64,000 nt of DNA from Siphonobacter sp. BAB-5405. Its GTDB lineage: Bacteria; Bacteroidota; Bacteroidia; Cytophagales; Spirosomataceae. Positions within the stretch are counted from its first letter, which is position 1, and each line of letters begins with the position of its first letter. A model generated the notes under the pieces. That model worked only from the letters and a program-made list of their open reading frames with translations. It did not search any database and was not told the DNA's origin. A program made the translations under genes and the position numbers. The stretch is taken from NCBI RefSeq assembly GCF_002872335.1, contig NZ_NJAG01000013.1:25340-89339 (forward strand), read 5' to 3'. Shown piece by piece: positions 27,877 to 37,484 of the stretch.

Positions 27877-27911
27877 AAAAATACCGCTCGGATTTCGAGC
27901 GGTATTTTTTT
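27877..27911. terminator. Bidirectional terminator
   Basis: A 14-bp stem (27877-27890 with 27896-27909) and 5-nt loop, ending in T6-7 on the plus strand and T5 on the minus. It lies between genes converging at 27855 and 27929. Confidence 0.85.
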
Positions 27912-27928
27912 GTGTCCTTTAAAACAAA

Positions 27929-29650
27929 CTAAGAACGTACGAGCATAGATGGGACTAACTCGCCCGTCAGGAACGTTGTTACAGCGGCGGCATTAATCCG
28001 GCATTCTTCAATGAGCGGATGTAAAGGTTCACTCAAAGAAAGTTCCAGATCAGCGATGGAAGGTTTAGCCATAAAGGCAGCATTTAAAATTAGTTCCCTG
28101 CCATCCGAGTGTGTATAGATGATTTCGGGACGATATTCTGCAGAAGCCGTCAGGACATTGTACAGTTTCTTCGCCAGCTCATACGATTCATCCGTCGCTG
28201 TAAACGTAATCGTTTTAACTTCCCGTTGTGGAAGCCCTGCTACGCGTTGCTCAATCGCTTCATCAAGACGAGCCAGTTGCTGGCGTAACAGCGTCGTGAA
28301 TTTACCCGTACGAATGCGTTCGCGGATGGAGAACCGAATAAAGTACGTCAGTGAGTCGGTAACATTTAACCCGATTTCAGCCATCTGTTTAAAGATGAAC
28401 GAACTGGGTGACATACCCGGCAAGGTATTCGGATCGTGCAGTAACACTTCTCCAGCCGGTGTCAGGAACCCATCGATCCGGGTACAAACGCCAAAACCCA
28501 GCAGGCGGAAGGTTTCTTTTACCATCCGATGTACTTCCTGGTTATTTTCCAAACTGGTACGGATAGGCATTCCTTTGCGTACGGTGTTGGTCAGGTATTT
28601 CGTGGCAAAATCAAATACTACATCTTCATCGGCTTTAATTACTTCCGAAGGAGGCAGGGCTAGCGGAGAACCGTCAAAATCCTGAATTACGCCGCAGCTA
28701 AACTCCTGTCCGTACACAAAGCTTTCAAACAATACCGCGTCCTCGGCGTGAATAGAACTCAGCATAACAATACAGTACTGGGCCGCAAACTGTTCGTCAA
28801 GGGCTTTCCATAAATCAGCCGGGTGAGCAATGGTAGTTTCGCCATTGAGTGTGAGCGGAAAAGCAATGCCTTCATCCAGGTTTGTGACGCGTTGTAAAAA
28901 AGCTCCCTTCTCTTCATCACTTAAATAAACCCATTCATCGGGGCGAATTTCCTGTTGAAAGAAGCTTTGCCGTACGCCTTTTTCGAATACTTCCTGGCTG
29001 TCCTTGCGAATAAAGGATACGCCGATGGACGAGCCCTGATGCGGAGCTTTACACACAAAAGGAAATCCTACATTCTGTTTAACCTGCTCAAAAAGCAATT
29101 CCCGATCGAACTCATCCCATTCCGATTTACTCAGCGAAAAGAGTCGCTTGTTCAAGCCTACCGTTTGTTGAATGAGTTGATTCTGGGTAATCTTATCAAT
29201 ACCAATTCCTGAACCCATAAGGCCTGAGCCGTAGTAGGGCATTCCATACCATTCGAGCAAGCCCTGAATGGCTCCATCTTCGAGTTGAGGACCATGCACG
29301 GCCAGGAAAGCGAAATCAAAATACTGCCTGAATTCGTGCGGCATCAGGCGTTTACCTACCTGACTAATCATGTTCTCCTCCTGTTCAGGCGTCAGTTCCA
29401 GTGACTCTTCGTAGACCCGAAACGGATATCCTTCCGTACGAACGAATGACTGAGGCGGGTAGAAATCCCGAATGGAAGCCGCTTCCATGTACTGCGTTTC
29501 AAGCAGGATAAAATTTCCCCGACCATCAATAAATACGGGAATGGGCTCGAACAAGTAGCGGTCCAGCCCCGTATAGGTTGTCTTTCCGCCTAAAAATGAA
29601 ATCTCCCGTTCGCGAGCCGGGCCACCGAAGAAAATGCCAATTCTAAACAA
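27929..29650 (-). CDS. D-alanine--D-alanine ligase-like ATP-grasp protein, extended
   Basis: A 573-residue protein with Ddl motifs: N-terminal IFFGGPAREREISFLGG, central HGPQLEDGAIQGLLEWYGMPYYGSG, and C-terminal LLHDPNTLPGMSPSSFIFKQM with the Mg-binding Asp and Asn. Typical Ddl proteins are 300-370 residues; the extra length is in the middle and in a ~120-residue C-terminal part (~450-573). It likely joins two amino acids or similar molecules using ATP; whether it is the peptidoglycan Ddl is unclear, because a standard ddl may exist elsewhere. Confidence 0.75.
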   Translation of the reverse strand: MFRIGIFFGGPAREREISFLGGKTTYTGLDRYLFEPIPVFIDGRGNFILLETQYMEAASIRDFYPPQSFVRTEGYPFRVYEESLELTPEQEENMISQVGKRLMPHEFRQYFDFAFLAVHGPQLEDGAIQGLLEWYGMPYYGSGLMGSGIGIDKITQNQLIQQTVGLNKRLFSLSKSEWDEFDRELLFEQVKQNVGFPFVCKAPHQGSSIGVSFIRKDSQEVFEKGVRQSFFQQEIRPDEWVYLSDEEKGAFLQRVTNLDEGIAFPLTLNGETTIAHPADLWKALDEQFAAQYCIVMLSSIHAEDAVLFESFVYGQEFSCGVIQDFDGSPLALPPSEVIKADEDVVFDFATKYLTNTVRKGMPIRTSLENNQEVHRMVKETFRLLGFGVCTRIDGFLTPAGEVLLHDPNTLPGMSPSSFIFKQMAEIGLNVTDSLTYFIRFSIRERIRTGKFTTLLRQQLARLDEAIEQRVAGLPQREVKTITFTATDESYELAKKLYNVLTASAEYRPEIIYTHSDGRELILNAAFMAKPSIADLELSLSEPLHPLIEECRINAAAVTTFLTGELVPSMLVRS

Positions 29651-29825
29651 GGTATTCAGTTTTAAAGGAACAAAAATGGGATTTGACTTGAGAATCGAAA
29701 GTTACGGAGCTGTGTATAGAATGTCACATGCTCGTCGGCAGAAATACGAAAATCACCCGTAAGGCGTTACAAAAAAAGCCCCAGAATTTCTTCTGAAGCT
29801 CTTTCTATTGTTTTTTCAGGTCGTA

Positions 29826-30452
29826 CTAGGGATGACGTACCAGTAATTTCTTCGTAATTAATGTTCTTCCTTCCTGCGAAAGCTGATAAAAATAAATGTT
29901 GTTCGGAAGATTTGACGTAGTGATACGTTGCTTACGTTCACTGCGATCCAGCATAATGTCCGCCACTTGCATACCTAACGGACTGTAAATGGTAATTTTT
30001 GCATCGCCAGCGTTAGCTGCTATGGCATACTCTACGTCTACATGATCGTTAGCCGGATTCGGATACAGATTGGAGATCGTGATTTTATCGCTGACGTACA
30101 GTTTTTCCGTCGATGGGTTGGATTCTTCAGAAGCCAGTGGTTCCGTAGCTACTACCGCTAAGGGAGCTAATGGTTGATCCGTTTTAGGGGAGCCCGTCGA
30201 CTTGGGACGATTCCGTAAAAGCGTACGATAATATTCGTTAACGGCCGTCGAACGATTCAACTTTACCTCCCGTGACATTTCGGCTTTGGGATAGAAAAAA
30301 GAACTCATTTGTTGGGGAACGACCGCAGATTTTGCTTTTGGTTTAATGTCAAGTCGACTGCGTTTCGGCTCTCCCTGAGCGTACGTATCAAGCGTCACTG
30401 CTGAAGACAGGACGATTGAAATGCCGTACAGAAAGAGTAAAAGGTGTTTCAT
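29826..30452 (-). CDS. Secreted protein with T9SS type A sorting domain
   Basis: A 208-residue protein. Signal peptide KHLLLFLYGISIVLSSAVTLDTYAQ; the start at 30452 (MKHLL) is favoured over one 7 codons upstream. The middle is low-complexity and basic with no enzyme motif. The last ~80 residues are a T9SS C-terminal domain: ISNLYPNPANDHVDVEY, ITIYSPLGMQVADI, LPNNIYFYQLSQEGRTLITKKLLV. It is small for a T9SS cargo, and its role is unknown. Confidence 0.8.
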   Translation of the reverse strand: MKHLLLFLYGISIVLSSAVTLDTYAQGEPKRSRLDIKPKAKSAVVPQQMSSFFYPKAEMSREVKLNRSTAVNEYYRTLLRNRPKSTGSPKTDQPLAPLAVVATEPLASEESNPSTEKLYVSDKITISNLYPNPANDHVDVEYAIAANAGDAKITIYSPLGMQVADIMLDRSERKQRITTSNLPNNIYFYQLSQEGRTLITKKLLVRHP

Positions 30453-30492
30453 AAATTGTTGTATGAAATGCAATCGCTACTTTTTGCAGGAG

Positions 30493-30522
30493 CAAATGTA
30501 GCCATATACGTTTGATAACCAA
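30493..30522 (-). promoter_or_regulatory. Bacteroidetes-type promoter of the T9SS cargo gene
   Basis: On the minus strand TTG (complement of 30520-30522), 19-nt spacer and TACATTTG (complement of 30493-30500), about 40 nt upstream of the start at 30452. Confidence 0.75.
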
Positions 30523-30620
30523 GTTTTTAACAAGTATTAACACTAAATAATTTACTTTTGTGAATTACTCAGAGAAAAAGGCATACCAAATATTTTCTAC
30601 CCTGGTTTCCCCAAATTTTC

Positions 30621-32231
30621 TCACTTTTTCAGGGTAGCCGTTGGTTCTACTTTCTTGACTGGGGTAGGCTTAACCTGCTTGACTGGTAAGCGTTTAACCA
30701 TTTCCCGCGTAGGTCTTTCCTTCTCCCGCCAATTGAACCCATCCAGCTCCCGATTGTCCGCCGTTACTTCTTTGGGAGGTCTTAATACACCGTCCGGACT
30801 TCCCACAAAAGCGATGCGTTTCACTTGGTTTTCCTTAAAATGAAGCCGCATCCGTGAAGCTTGGACGTAATTCATGCCAATCGGTTTACTATCATCTTTT
30901 TTAGCGAAATAAATACTTTCGCCATTCCCCTCTACCAGTGTATTATCGAGTTTTGAATCCGCATTAAAATAAGCCGTTATTCGTCGACCCTTCACTTGAT
31001 TGTACTGAATCAATGTATCTCTGGCAATAATAAAGGCTCGTCGGTTGAGATACATCGTCCGCATCTTATTATTTACTAAACGGACAAAAATACTATCGGC
31101 TTCCGACTGATTCTGGCCGTTCCAGAGTATCGGCTTTTTATAAAAGGAAATCAGTGAATCAGCCAGATTGTAGACCAGTGAATCACACTTGGCTTGTAAA
31201 TCGTTACGGAAAATCAGTACATGACGATCCGCAATAAACCTTCGGGTAGTGTCTTTGACCCCACGTATTTCCTGCGAAATCAGCGTATCCGCGGAGAGTA
31301 ATAAGGTATCCCTGGCAAAGAATTTTTGTAATAAAGCTTCGCCGTACACCCGCGAAATGCCCGTTTTACCGAAATACCTTCCTACCTGTCCGGTTAGTAT
31401 GGCACTGTCTTTCTTCGCCACCATGACTACATTTCCTCGGGCAATGCCGATTTGGGTAATGGGGTCGTAAAACAGTGAATCACCCGTTAAATCATTGTTG
31501 GGCATACGTACCGTCGAACGTCCCCTGAAATTCGAAATCCGCGAATTCAAGTTATACGAACCTGAGGATGTAAAAAGCGTATCGTTGGCTGCTTCCTGCT
31601 TTTTCTTTTTTGAAATAATCTGCGTAGGAGCGATAAAATAGGCTTCCTTGGAAAGGGTACTATACCGGAGTGAATCAGCAAATAAATCGGTTTCCGGACT
31701 CTTCACTTTCACATTTCGCTTGAATACCGAAAGCTTGGTAGCCGTATTGTAATAGCCCTCTTTACTCACCAGGGTACTGGTTTTATCCACCAGCGTCCCT
31801 CCCGTATTGTAGCTGGCGATTTTCGAATTCATGTCGTAATCGAGCTTACGGGTTTTCAGCGTAGACACCTTATCATTCAGCGTCACAACGCGGCCCGTAA
31901 TCTTGGCCTGCCGGGTGTTGCCAAAGTACATCGCCGTATCACCCGTCAGCGTAAGACTGTCGCCCTGGATGATTTTTACATTTCCATAAGCTTCGACGAC
32001 GTTGATGAGGTCATTTTTCTTGGCCAGGTGACAGAGCAAGACGACATTCCCCTGTCGCATGCGTACATTTCCCCGCAGAAAGGTATTACCGACCGTCTGG
32101 TCCACCCAGAGTGTATCGGAATAATCTACATCCACTACTTTTCCTGCCGGAGCGGGCGTGGGATTCTGAGCCCATCCCCAGAGTGGAAGGAAGAGTAGCA
32201 ACCCTAAAATATATCTTTGCCAGTGTTTCAT
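30621..32231 (-). CDS. LptA/OstA-like protein of LPS transport
   Basis: A 536-residue protein with a signal peptide (MKHWQRYILGLLLFLPLWGWAQ) and repeated OstA-type beta-jellyroll units (LRGNVRMRQGNVVLLC, AYGNVKIIQGDSLTLTGDTAMY, ARGNVVMVAKKDSAILTGQ). These match the LptA/LptD N-terminal domain that carries LPS across the periplasm, but it lacks the LptD barrel and is much longer than E. coli LptA (185); large LptA-like proteins are common in Bacteroidetes. The C-terminus is Lys/Pro-rich. The start is at one of several close ATG codons (32231, 32237 or 32243). It is divergent from tilS, 30 nt apart. Confidence 0.8.
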   Translation of the reverse strand: MKHWQRYILGLLLFLPLWGWAQNPTPAPAGKVVDVDYSDTLWVDQTVGNTFLRGNVRMRQGNVVLLCHLAKKNDLINVVEAYGNVKIIQGDSLTLTGDTAMYFGNTRQAKITGRVVTLNDKVSTLKTRKLDYDMNSKIASYNTGGTLVDKTSTLVSKEGYYNTATKLSVFKRNVKVKSPETDLFADSLRYSTLSKEAYFIAPTQIISKKKKQEAANDTLFTSSGSYNLNSRISNFRGRSTVRMPNNDLTGDSLFYDPITQIGIARGNVVMVAKKDSAILTGQVGRYFGKTGISRVYGEALLQKFFARDTLLLSADTLISQEIRGVKDTTRRFIADRHVLIFRNDLQAKCDSLVYNLADSLISFYKKPILWNGQNQSEADSIFVRLVNNKMRTMYLNRRAFIIARDTLIQYNQVKGRRITAYFNADSKLDNTLVEGNGESIYFAKKDDSKPIGMNYVQASRMRLHFKENQVKRIAFVGSPDGVLRPPKEVTADNRELDGFNWREKERPTREMVKRLPVKQVKPTPVKKVEPTATLKK

Positions 32232-32261
32232 TTGCATGGGCAAAATTAACCATTCGCAAGC

Positions 32262-33601
32262 GTGCTGACCGAATTTTTAGCATTCATTAACGAGCGAAAA
32301 CTCTTTTCTTCCCAGGATCGGCTTTTGCTGGCCGTTAGCGGAGGACTGGATTCGGTCGTACTTACTCATTTAATCCGACAAGCCGGCTTTGCGTACGGCA
32401 TTGCTCACGTTAATTTTCAATTACGCGGAGACGAATCGGTTCGGGATGAGCTTTTCGTGCAAACGCTTGCCGAGCAGCAGAGTGTCCCTTTTTATCTCCA
32501 ACGCTTTGATACGCTAACCATCGCCCGTCAGAAAGGTTTATCCACCCAACTGGCCGCCCGTACCTTACGCTATGAATGGTTTGAACGTCTGCGAACGGAT
32601 CAGGCTACACCTACATTCTGACGGCTCATCACCTTAATGATTCCCTGGAAACCGTCCTTTTGAATCTGGTTCGGGGTACGGGACTTGCGGGGTTTCGCGG
32701 TATTCCCGCACAAACGCCTACCCTGATTCGTCCCTTACTGGGCTTCAGCCGGGAACAACTGGCTGCCTATGCGGCTGAACAGGGCTTAGTCTGGGTCGAA
32801 GATTCGAGCAATCAGAAAGACGCCTACCGTCGCAATCGGCTCCGCCATCAGGTGGTTCCAGTGTTACAGGAGCTAAATCCCAATATGCTCGGTACCTTTC
32901 GCACGACCCTCGACCGCATGGAAGCCGCCGAACGATTTATCGCCCAGCAACTGCAATCCTGGCAACAGCAGGTGGCTCAAACGCACGAAATTTCATTGTC
33001 CTCGCTGGATGCCTTTCCCGAGCCCCTGTTCGTATTGACTGAAACGCTCAAGGCCTATGACTTTTTCTACCAACAATGTCAGGCTATTTACCAGAACCGT
33101 TGGGCTCAGCCCGGCACCCGGTATTTCTCTGCCCGGTATGAGCTGGTACTCGATCGGCAACGCTGGCTGCTGGAGCTTCGGCAAACCTCGTCTCCCTCCG
33201 TACAAACCATTCCGGATGCTCCGGCTGTTATTTATACACCGTTTTTCAGCCTTACGTTGCAACGCCTGGAAAATTTTTCCTGGAAAGCGAACTCACGGGT
33301 AGCTTATCTGGATGCAGCGGCACTGATTTTTCCACTTACCCTGCGAATTTGGCAACCGGGGGATTGGTTCTGCCCCCTGGGTTTAGCTGGCAAACGGCAG
33401 AAAGTCAGTGATTTTCTGGTCAATCAGAAAATACCCCGTATGGAGAAAGATCGCGTTTACGTACTCGAATCCCAGGGCCAGATTGCCTGGATTGTGGGCT
33501 ACCGCGTAGATGAACGGTTCAAAATTACCGAAAAAACGCAGACGGCCGTACGGGTAGAAATCAACCGAGAGCAGTCTCTTGCAGAAACTACTTTTTCATA
33601 A
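32262..33601 (+). pseudogene. tilS: tilS, tRNA(Ile)-lysidine synthase, with one frameshift
   Basis: TilS converts C34 to lysidine in tRNA-Ile(CAU), an essential step. The N-terminal PP-loop is AVSGGLDSVVL (residues 24-34). The frame breaks near 32603: adding one G (CAGGC to CAGGGC) gives DQGYTYILTAHHLND and joins the two halves into ~446 residues. The C-terminal half has VRGTGLAGFRGIP and DSSNQKDAYRRNRLRH, both TilS landmarks, and the TilS C-terminal domain (IWQPGDWFCPLGLAGKRQKVSD). Because the gene is essential and its motifs are intact, a sequencing error is more likely than loss. Confidence 0.9.
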
Positions 33602-33607
33602 ATGCAT

Positions 33608-33636
33608 TTGTATCTAACAGAAAGCCGATAGTTTTG
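33608..33636 (+). promoter_or_regulatory. Bacteroidetes-type promoter of galM-like gene
   Basis: TTG at 33608-33610, 18-nt spacer and TAGTTTTG at 33629-33636, 57 nt upstream of the start at 33694 and just after tilS. Confidence 0.7.
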
Positions 33637-33693
33637 CTTTCTATCGATTGGAAAGCGATTTCGTCTGACCATCTTTTCCTAAACCTCGTAACC

Positions 33694-34881
33694 ATGCTTC
33701 ATTCATTCCTTCGCCTCGGAAGTGTAACCCTGCTCCTGGGACTGGCCTTAGCAGCCTGCCAGTCTTCCGAAAAAACGGCTACCACTACCCAAGATTCTAC
33801 TACTGCTTCCACTATGTCTGCTTCGATTACGAAAGTTGCCTTTGGCACGCTTAACAATCAGCCTGTCGATCTCTACACCCTGACCAACGATCAGGGAATG
33901 GTGGTGAAGATCACCAACTACGGCGGCATCATTACCGAAATCCACGTGCCCGATAAAGAAGGCAAGCTCGGTGACGTCGTACTGGGCTTTGACTCGCTGG
34001 CGGGTTATCGGCAACCGAACGTTCCGTACTTCGGAGCGTTGATTGGACGGTACGGCAACCGTATTGCCAAAGGCCAGTTTAATCTGGAAGGAAAAACCTA
34101 CAAACTGCCCATCAACAACGGACCAAACTCGCTGCACGGCGGTACGGAAGGCTTTGACAAGAAAGTCTGGACGGCTGAAGAAGTAAAAACAGATTCAACG
34201 GTAGGCTTAAAGTTGACGCTGGTTAGTCCCGACGGGGATCAGGGTTATCCCGGTACGCTTAAGGCAACCGTAACCTATACGCTTAGCGATAACAATGCCC
34301 TTCGCCTTGACTATGAGGCAACGACGGACAAGCCAACCGTGGTTAACCTGACCAACCACACGTATTTTAACCTGACGGGTGGTACGAGTGACATTCTGGG
34401 ACACGAAGTACAACTCAAAGCCAGCCGGATTGTCCCCGTAGGTGCCGACCTGATTCCAACGGGTAAACTCCAGGACGTAAAAGGTACGCCTTTTGACTTT
34501 ACTACGGCCACTGTCGTAGGTCAACGGATTAACGATACCAAAGACGAACAAATCAAAAACGGCGGTGGCTATGATCATTGCTGGGTGTTCGACGAAGCCG
34601 GTACGGGCCTGAAATCGCAGGGAATGGTCTACGAGCCGACTACGGGCCGCACCATTGAACTGCTCACGACTGAGCCCGCCGTTCAATTCTATTCGGGTAA
34701 TTTCCTGGATGGAAAACTGACGGGCAAAAACAACGTCAACTACAAAAAGCGGTCTGGCCTTTGCCTGGAGACAGAACATTATCCAGATTCGCCTAATCAG
34801 GCTACTTTCCCCTCGACGGTACTGAAACCAGGTCAGACGTATACCTCGACGACGGAATACCGTTTCTCGGTTCGTAAATAA
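33694..34881 (+). CDS. galM: Aldose 1-epimerase (galactose mutarotase) lipoprotein
   Basis: A 395-residue GalM-family protein with a lipoprotein signal (LLLGLALAACQSSEK). Family motifs: ITNYGGIITEIHVPDKEG, YFGALIGRYGNRIAKGQF, NNGPNSLHGGTEGFDK, the catalytic His in LTNHTYFNLTG and the Glu in GLCLETEHYPDSPN. It interconverts alpha and beta anomers of sugars, here in the periplasm because of the lipid anchor. The start at 33694 matches the signal and promoter; a frame open 20 codons upstream is ignored. Confidence 0.92.
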   Translation: MLHSFLRLGSVTLLLGLALAACQSSEKTATTTQDSTTASTMSASITKVAFGTLNNQPVDLYTLTNDQGMVVKITNYGGIITEIHVPDKEGKLGDVVLGFDSLAGYRQPNVPYFGALIGRYGNRIAKGQFNLEGKTYKLPINNGPNSLHGGTEGFDKKVWTAEEVKTDSTVGLKLTLVSPDGDQGYPGTLKATVTYTLSDNNALRLDYEATTDKPTVVNLTNHTYFNLTGGTSDILGHEVQLKASRIVPVGADLIPTGKLQDVKGTPFDFTTATVVGQRINDTKDEQIKNGGGYDHCWVFDEAGTGLKSQGMVYEPTTGRTIELLTTEPAVQFYSGNFLDGKLTGKNNVNYKKRSGLCLETEHYPDSPNQATFPSTVLKPGQTYTSTTEYRFSVRK

Positions 34882-34896
34882 GATTGCCTCATTCCT

Positions 34897-34946
34897 ACGA
34901 CGCGGAGGGTGCTGAAGTATGACGCTTTAGGTACCCTCCGCGTCGT
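34897..34946 (+). terminator. Terminator of galM-like gene
   Basis: A perfect 14-bp GC-rich stem (34897-34910 with 34933-34946) with a 22-nt loop, followed by a weak T-rich tract. Confidence 0.6.
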
Positions 34947-35002
34947 TTCGTTTCTTGGAGTGAGTTTTTTAACGGAATCTACGTTTCATTTGCTACACGA
35001 TC

Positions 35003-35938
35003 ATGAATCTATACGTTCAACTTCCCGTACGGGTCGAAGAAAAGGAGTATTTTCTATCAAAACTGCCTGAATCCATTGACGCGGTTTTTGAGATTGATAT
35101 TACTGAGGCAACACGGGCGGAAAACATCAAAAAGGCCGATATTGTCTTTGGAAATCCGCCGGCTGAACTCCTCGAAGCGGCCGAGAACCTTCGCTGGATA
35201 CAGCTTCATTCCGTAGGATTTGATAAGTATCAGAACCTGAAAAGCGAAGCTCAACTCACGAATATGAAGGGATTTTACGCCCAACCCTGTGCGGAAACTG
35301 CCGTGGGTGGTGTACTGGCTTTGTACCGGAAAATGGACTGGCTGGGTATTCTTCGCAGTCGTAATGAATGGGTAGGTCAATCGCTACGCATGGAGATGAG
35401 CCTGCTTCGGCGGAAAAAAGTACTGATCCTGGGGACGGGTAGTATTGCCCAGGCCTGCCGTAAAATTCTCAGTGGCTTTGACTGCGAAATTGCGTTCTTC
35501 GGCCGTAGCAATCCGGAAGCCCGTTTTCGTACTCCCGAAGAGATTATCGAAGGCATTGGCGAATTTGAAGTCGTCATCAATACGCTACCGGGTACGGAGC
35601 AAACGGCCCGTTTTGTTTCGGCAGAAATGATTGCCCGTATGCATCCATCGGCGGTATTCGCTAACGTAGGACGCGGCTCGACAGTGGACGAACCCGCTTT
35701 GGTACAGGCACTGCTCAACGGTGATATTGCGGGAGCCGTACTGGATGTAACGGAGCAGGAACCCTTACCCAATGATCATCCGCTTTGGGATTGCCCCAAT
35801 GTGATTCTTTCCCAGCATTCGGGTGGCGGATACGCCGAAGAATTCAGGGATCTGATTGATGTTTTCCTGAACAATCTACATAAGTTTCTAGCCCATGAGC
35901 CCCTCGAAAATATCATTGATCCGCAGAAAGGCTATTAG
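35003..35938 (+). CDS. D-2-hydroxyacid dehydrogenase family protein
   Basis: A 311-residue NAD(P)-dependent D-isomer 2-hydroxyacid dehydrogenase. The nucleotide motif is LILGTGSIAQACRKIL (~146-161). Catalytic residues: Arg in NVGRGSTVDE, Glu in TEQEPLP, His in LSQHSGGG. The substrate is unknown; it may be a glyoxylate/hydroxypyruvate-type reductase. It has no clear operon partner. Confidence 0.88.
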   Translation: MNLYVQLPVRVEEKEYFLSKLPESIDAVFEIDITEATRAENIKKADIVFGNPPAELLEAAENLRWIQLHSVGFDKYQNLKSEAQLTNMKGFYAQPCAETAVGGVLALYRKMDWLGILRSRNEWVGQSLRMEMSLLRRKKVLILGTGSIAQACRKILSGFDCEIAFFGRSNPEARFRTPEEIIEGIGEFEVVINTLPGTEQTARFVSAEMIARMHPSAVFANVGRGSTVDEPALVQALLNGDIAGAVLDVTEQEPLPNDHPLWDCPNVILSQHSGGGYAEEFRDLIDVFLNNLHKFLAHEPLENIIDPQKGY

Positions 35939-36115
35939 AAAAAGGGTGTGATCTAATGGTTAATTTTTCGGCTCAATGGGCCACCAGGCCTTCGTTTACA
36001 GCCGATTAAGGAAGCATTTTCTAAAAAAATAATATTTAGTAGTCTGCCGGAGTGACGAAACGTCTCCTTTTTTCGTTACCAAGTCTCTCCACTCTCTTAA
36101 AAACCTACGGAAGCC

Positions 36116-36147
36116 TTGTTAACTCTAACAGGAAAGACGTATCTTTG
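36116..36147 (+). promoter_or_regulatory. Bacteroidetes-type promoter of bamD
   Basis: TTG at 36116-36118, 21-nt spacer and TATCTTTG at 36140-36147. The bamD start is only 7 nt after the -7 box, so the leader may be extremely short. Confidence 0.7.
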
Positions 36148-36154
36148 CGGACTT

Positions 36155-37060
36155 ATGCAGACTATTCGGTATTTAGTTCTTTTTCTGGGCATTACGTTCG
36201 TTTTTAGTTCCTGCGGGAATTTCGAGAAACTTCGTAAAAAGGGTACTGACGAACAGAAATACCAGGCCGCCCTGACGTATTACAAAAAAGGCGATTATGA
36301 TAAAGCCGTACTGCTGTTTGAAGAACTCAAGCCCATTCTTAAAGGCTCGGACCAACAGGAGATGGCTACGTTCTACGAAGCCTACTGTAACTATCATCTT
36401 CAGCAGTACGAAGTAGCTTCGTTTCAATTCAAGCGTTTCTATGAAACCTTTGGTCGAAGCGAGCACGCCGAAGAGGCTCTCTATATGAGCTCGTATGCCT
36501 CCTACCGGGCCTCAATGCCGTATTACCTGGATCAGGCCAGTACGCTGACGTCCATGGATGCAATGCAGAGCTTCATCAACACCTATCCGCAAAGTAAATT
36601 TGTGGAAGAAGCTTCCAAAATCATTAAAGAATCGCGGAAGAAGCTGGAAAAGAAAGCCTATGAACGGGCCAAGTTGTATTACAAAACCAGTCCAACGAAC
36701 CTTCAGAATTATCGGGCAGCGGTGTATGCGGTGAATAACTTTAGAAAGGAATTCCCCGATTCAGATTATAATGAAGAACTGTCCTATCTGCAGGTACAAT
36801 CCCAGTATGATTTTGCCCAGAACAGCTTATATACCAAGCAAAAGGAACGTTACGACGACGTTGTGAAGTATTACCAGGAATTTGTGGATACGTTCCCCAA
36901 AAGCAAGTTCCTCAAGAGAGCGGAACGTTTCTACGAAGATTCCGTTAAAAAATCGGCCGATCTTGCTGAACAGGAACGTTTAGCAAAAGCCGCTCAAAAA
37001 GATAAAGAGAAAACAACGCAACCGGCTAATGCGGGACGTTTGGGTGGCTCTTCGAATTAA
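36155..37060 (+). CDS. bamD: bamD, outer membrane protein assembly factor lipoprotein
   Basis: A 301-residue lipoprotein (signal QTIRYLVLFLGITFVFSSC, Cys ~20) with five TPR-like repeats: YQAALTYYKKGDYDKAVLLFEEL, YHLQQYEVASFQFKRFYETF. It matches the BamD/YfiO family, which delivers outer membrane proteins to BamA. The start at 36155 is set by the signal; the longer frame begins in the promoter. The order bamD-rpoZ-coaBC-DUF4835-recN is common in Bacteroidetes. Confidence 0.9.
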   Translation: MQTIRYLVLFLGITFVFSSCGNFEKLRKKGTDEQKYQAALTYYKKGDYDKAVLLFEELKPILKGSDQQEMATFYEAYCNYHLQQYEVASFQFKRFYETFGRSEHAEEALYMSSYASYRASMPYYLDQASTLTSMDAMQSFINTYPQSKFVEEASKIIKESRKKLEKKAYERAKLYYKTSPTNLQNYRAAVYAVNNFRKEFPDSDYNEELSYLQVQSQYDFAQNSLYTKQKERYDDVVKYYQEFVDTFPKSKFLKRAERFYEDSVKKSADLAEQERLAKAAQKDKEKTTQPANAGRLGGSSN

Positions 37061-37092
37061 TTCCATTACGTAACCATAAAATTAGTAAAGAT

Positions 37093-37413
37093 ATGCCCGC
37101 GAATCCTTCTATCGTTACTCGCGACACGGACAAACTGGCCGCTAAAACCAACGGCAATATTTACGAGGCAGTAGCCATTATGGCGTCTCGTGCAAAACAA
37201 TTGTCAGTGAAGCAAAAGGAAGAACTTAATCAGAAGCTTTCCGAATTTGCTTCTACGGTAGATAACCTCGAAGAAATTTTCGAGAACCGCGAACAGATCG
37301 AAATTTCCAAACATTACGAGCGTCAGCCCAAACCGGCTTCTCTGGCTATTGAAGAGTACATTGAAGAACGCGTAAACTGGCGTTACCGGAGTGAATTACC
37401 AAGCGAAGACTAA
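37093..37413 (+). CDS. rpoZ: rpoZ, RNA polymerase omega subunit family protein
   Basis: A 106-residue protein of the Bacteroidetes omega family: residues ~8-40 contain the conserved TNGNIYEAVAIMASRAKQL, equivalent to the A-V-x-x-x-A-x-R-A-R-Q-L helix of RpoZ. The C-terminus (IEEYIEERVNWRYRSE) is clade-specific. It assembles with RNA polymerase beta'. It is 32 nt after bamD, likely co-transcribed, and a terminator follows. Confidence 0.85.
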   Translation: MPANPSIVTRDTDKLAAKTNGNIYEAVAIMASRAKQLSVKQKEELNQKLSEFASTVDNLEEIFENREQIEISKHYERQPKPASLAIEEYIEERVNWRYRSELPSED

Positions 37414-37430
37414 TCCTTTTGGCTTTGGGA

Positions 37431-37466
37431 AAACCTCCGTACTTGTTCGAGTGCGGAGGTTTTTTA
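37431..37466 (+). terminator. Terminator after rpoZ
   Basis: Stem AAACCTCCGTAC/GTGCGGAGGTTT with one G-T wobble and an 8-nt loop, followed by T6. It separates bamD-rpoZ from coaBC. Confidence 0.85.
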
Positions 37467-37484
37467 TTAGTAGACTTTTAGCTT

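Noticed and set aside
29768..29810. Terminator after the T9SS cargo gene
   Set aside because: The arms (around 29780 and 29800) have two central mismatches and the order relative to the gene end at 29826 is only partly convincing.
32212..32219. TATCTTTG as a promoter for tilS
   Set aside because: It lies inside the divergent lptA-like coding sequence and has no TTG at the -33 distance.
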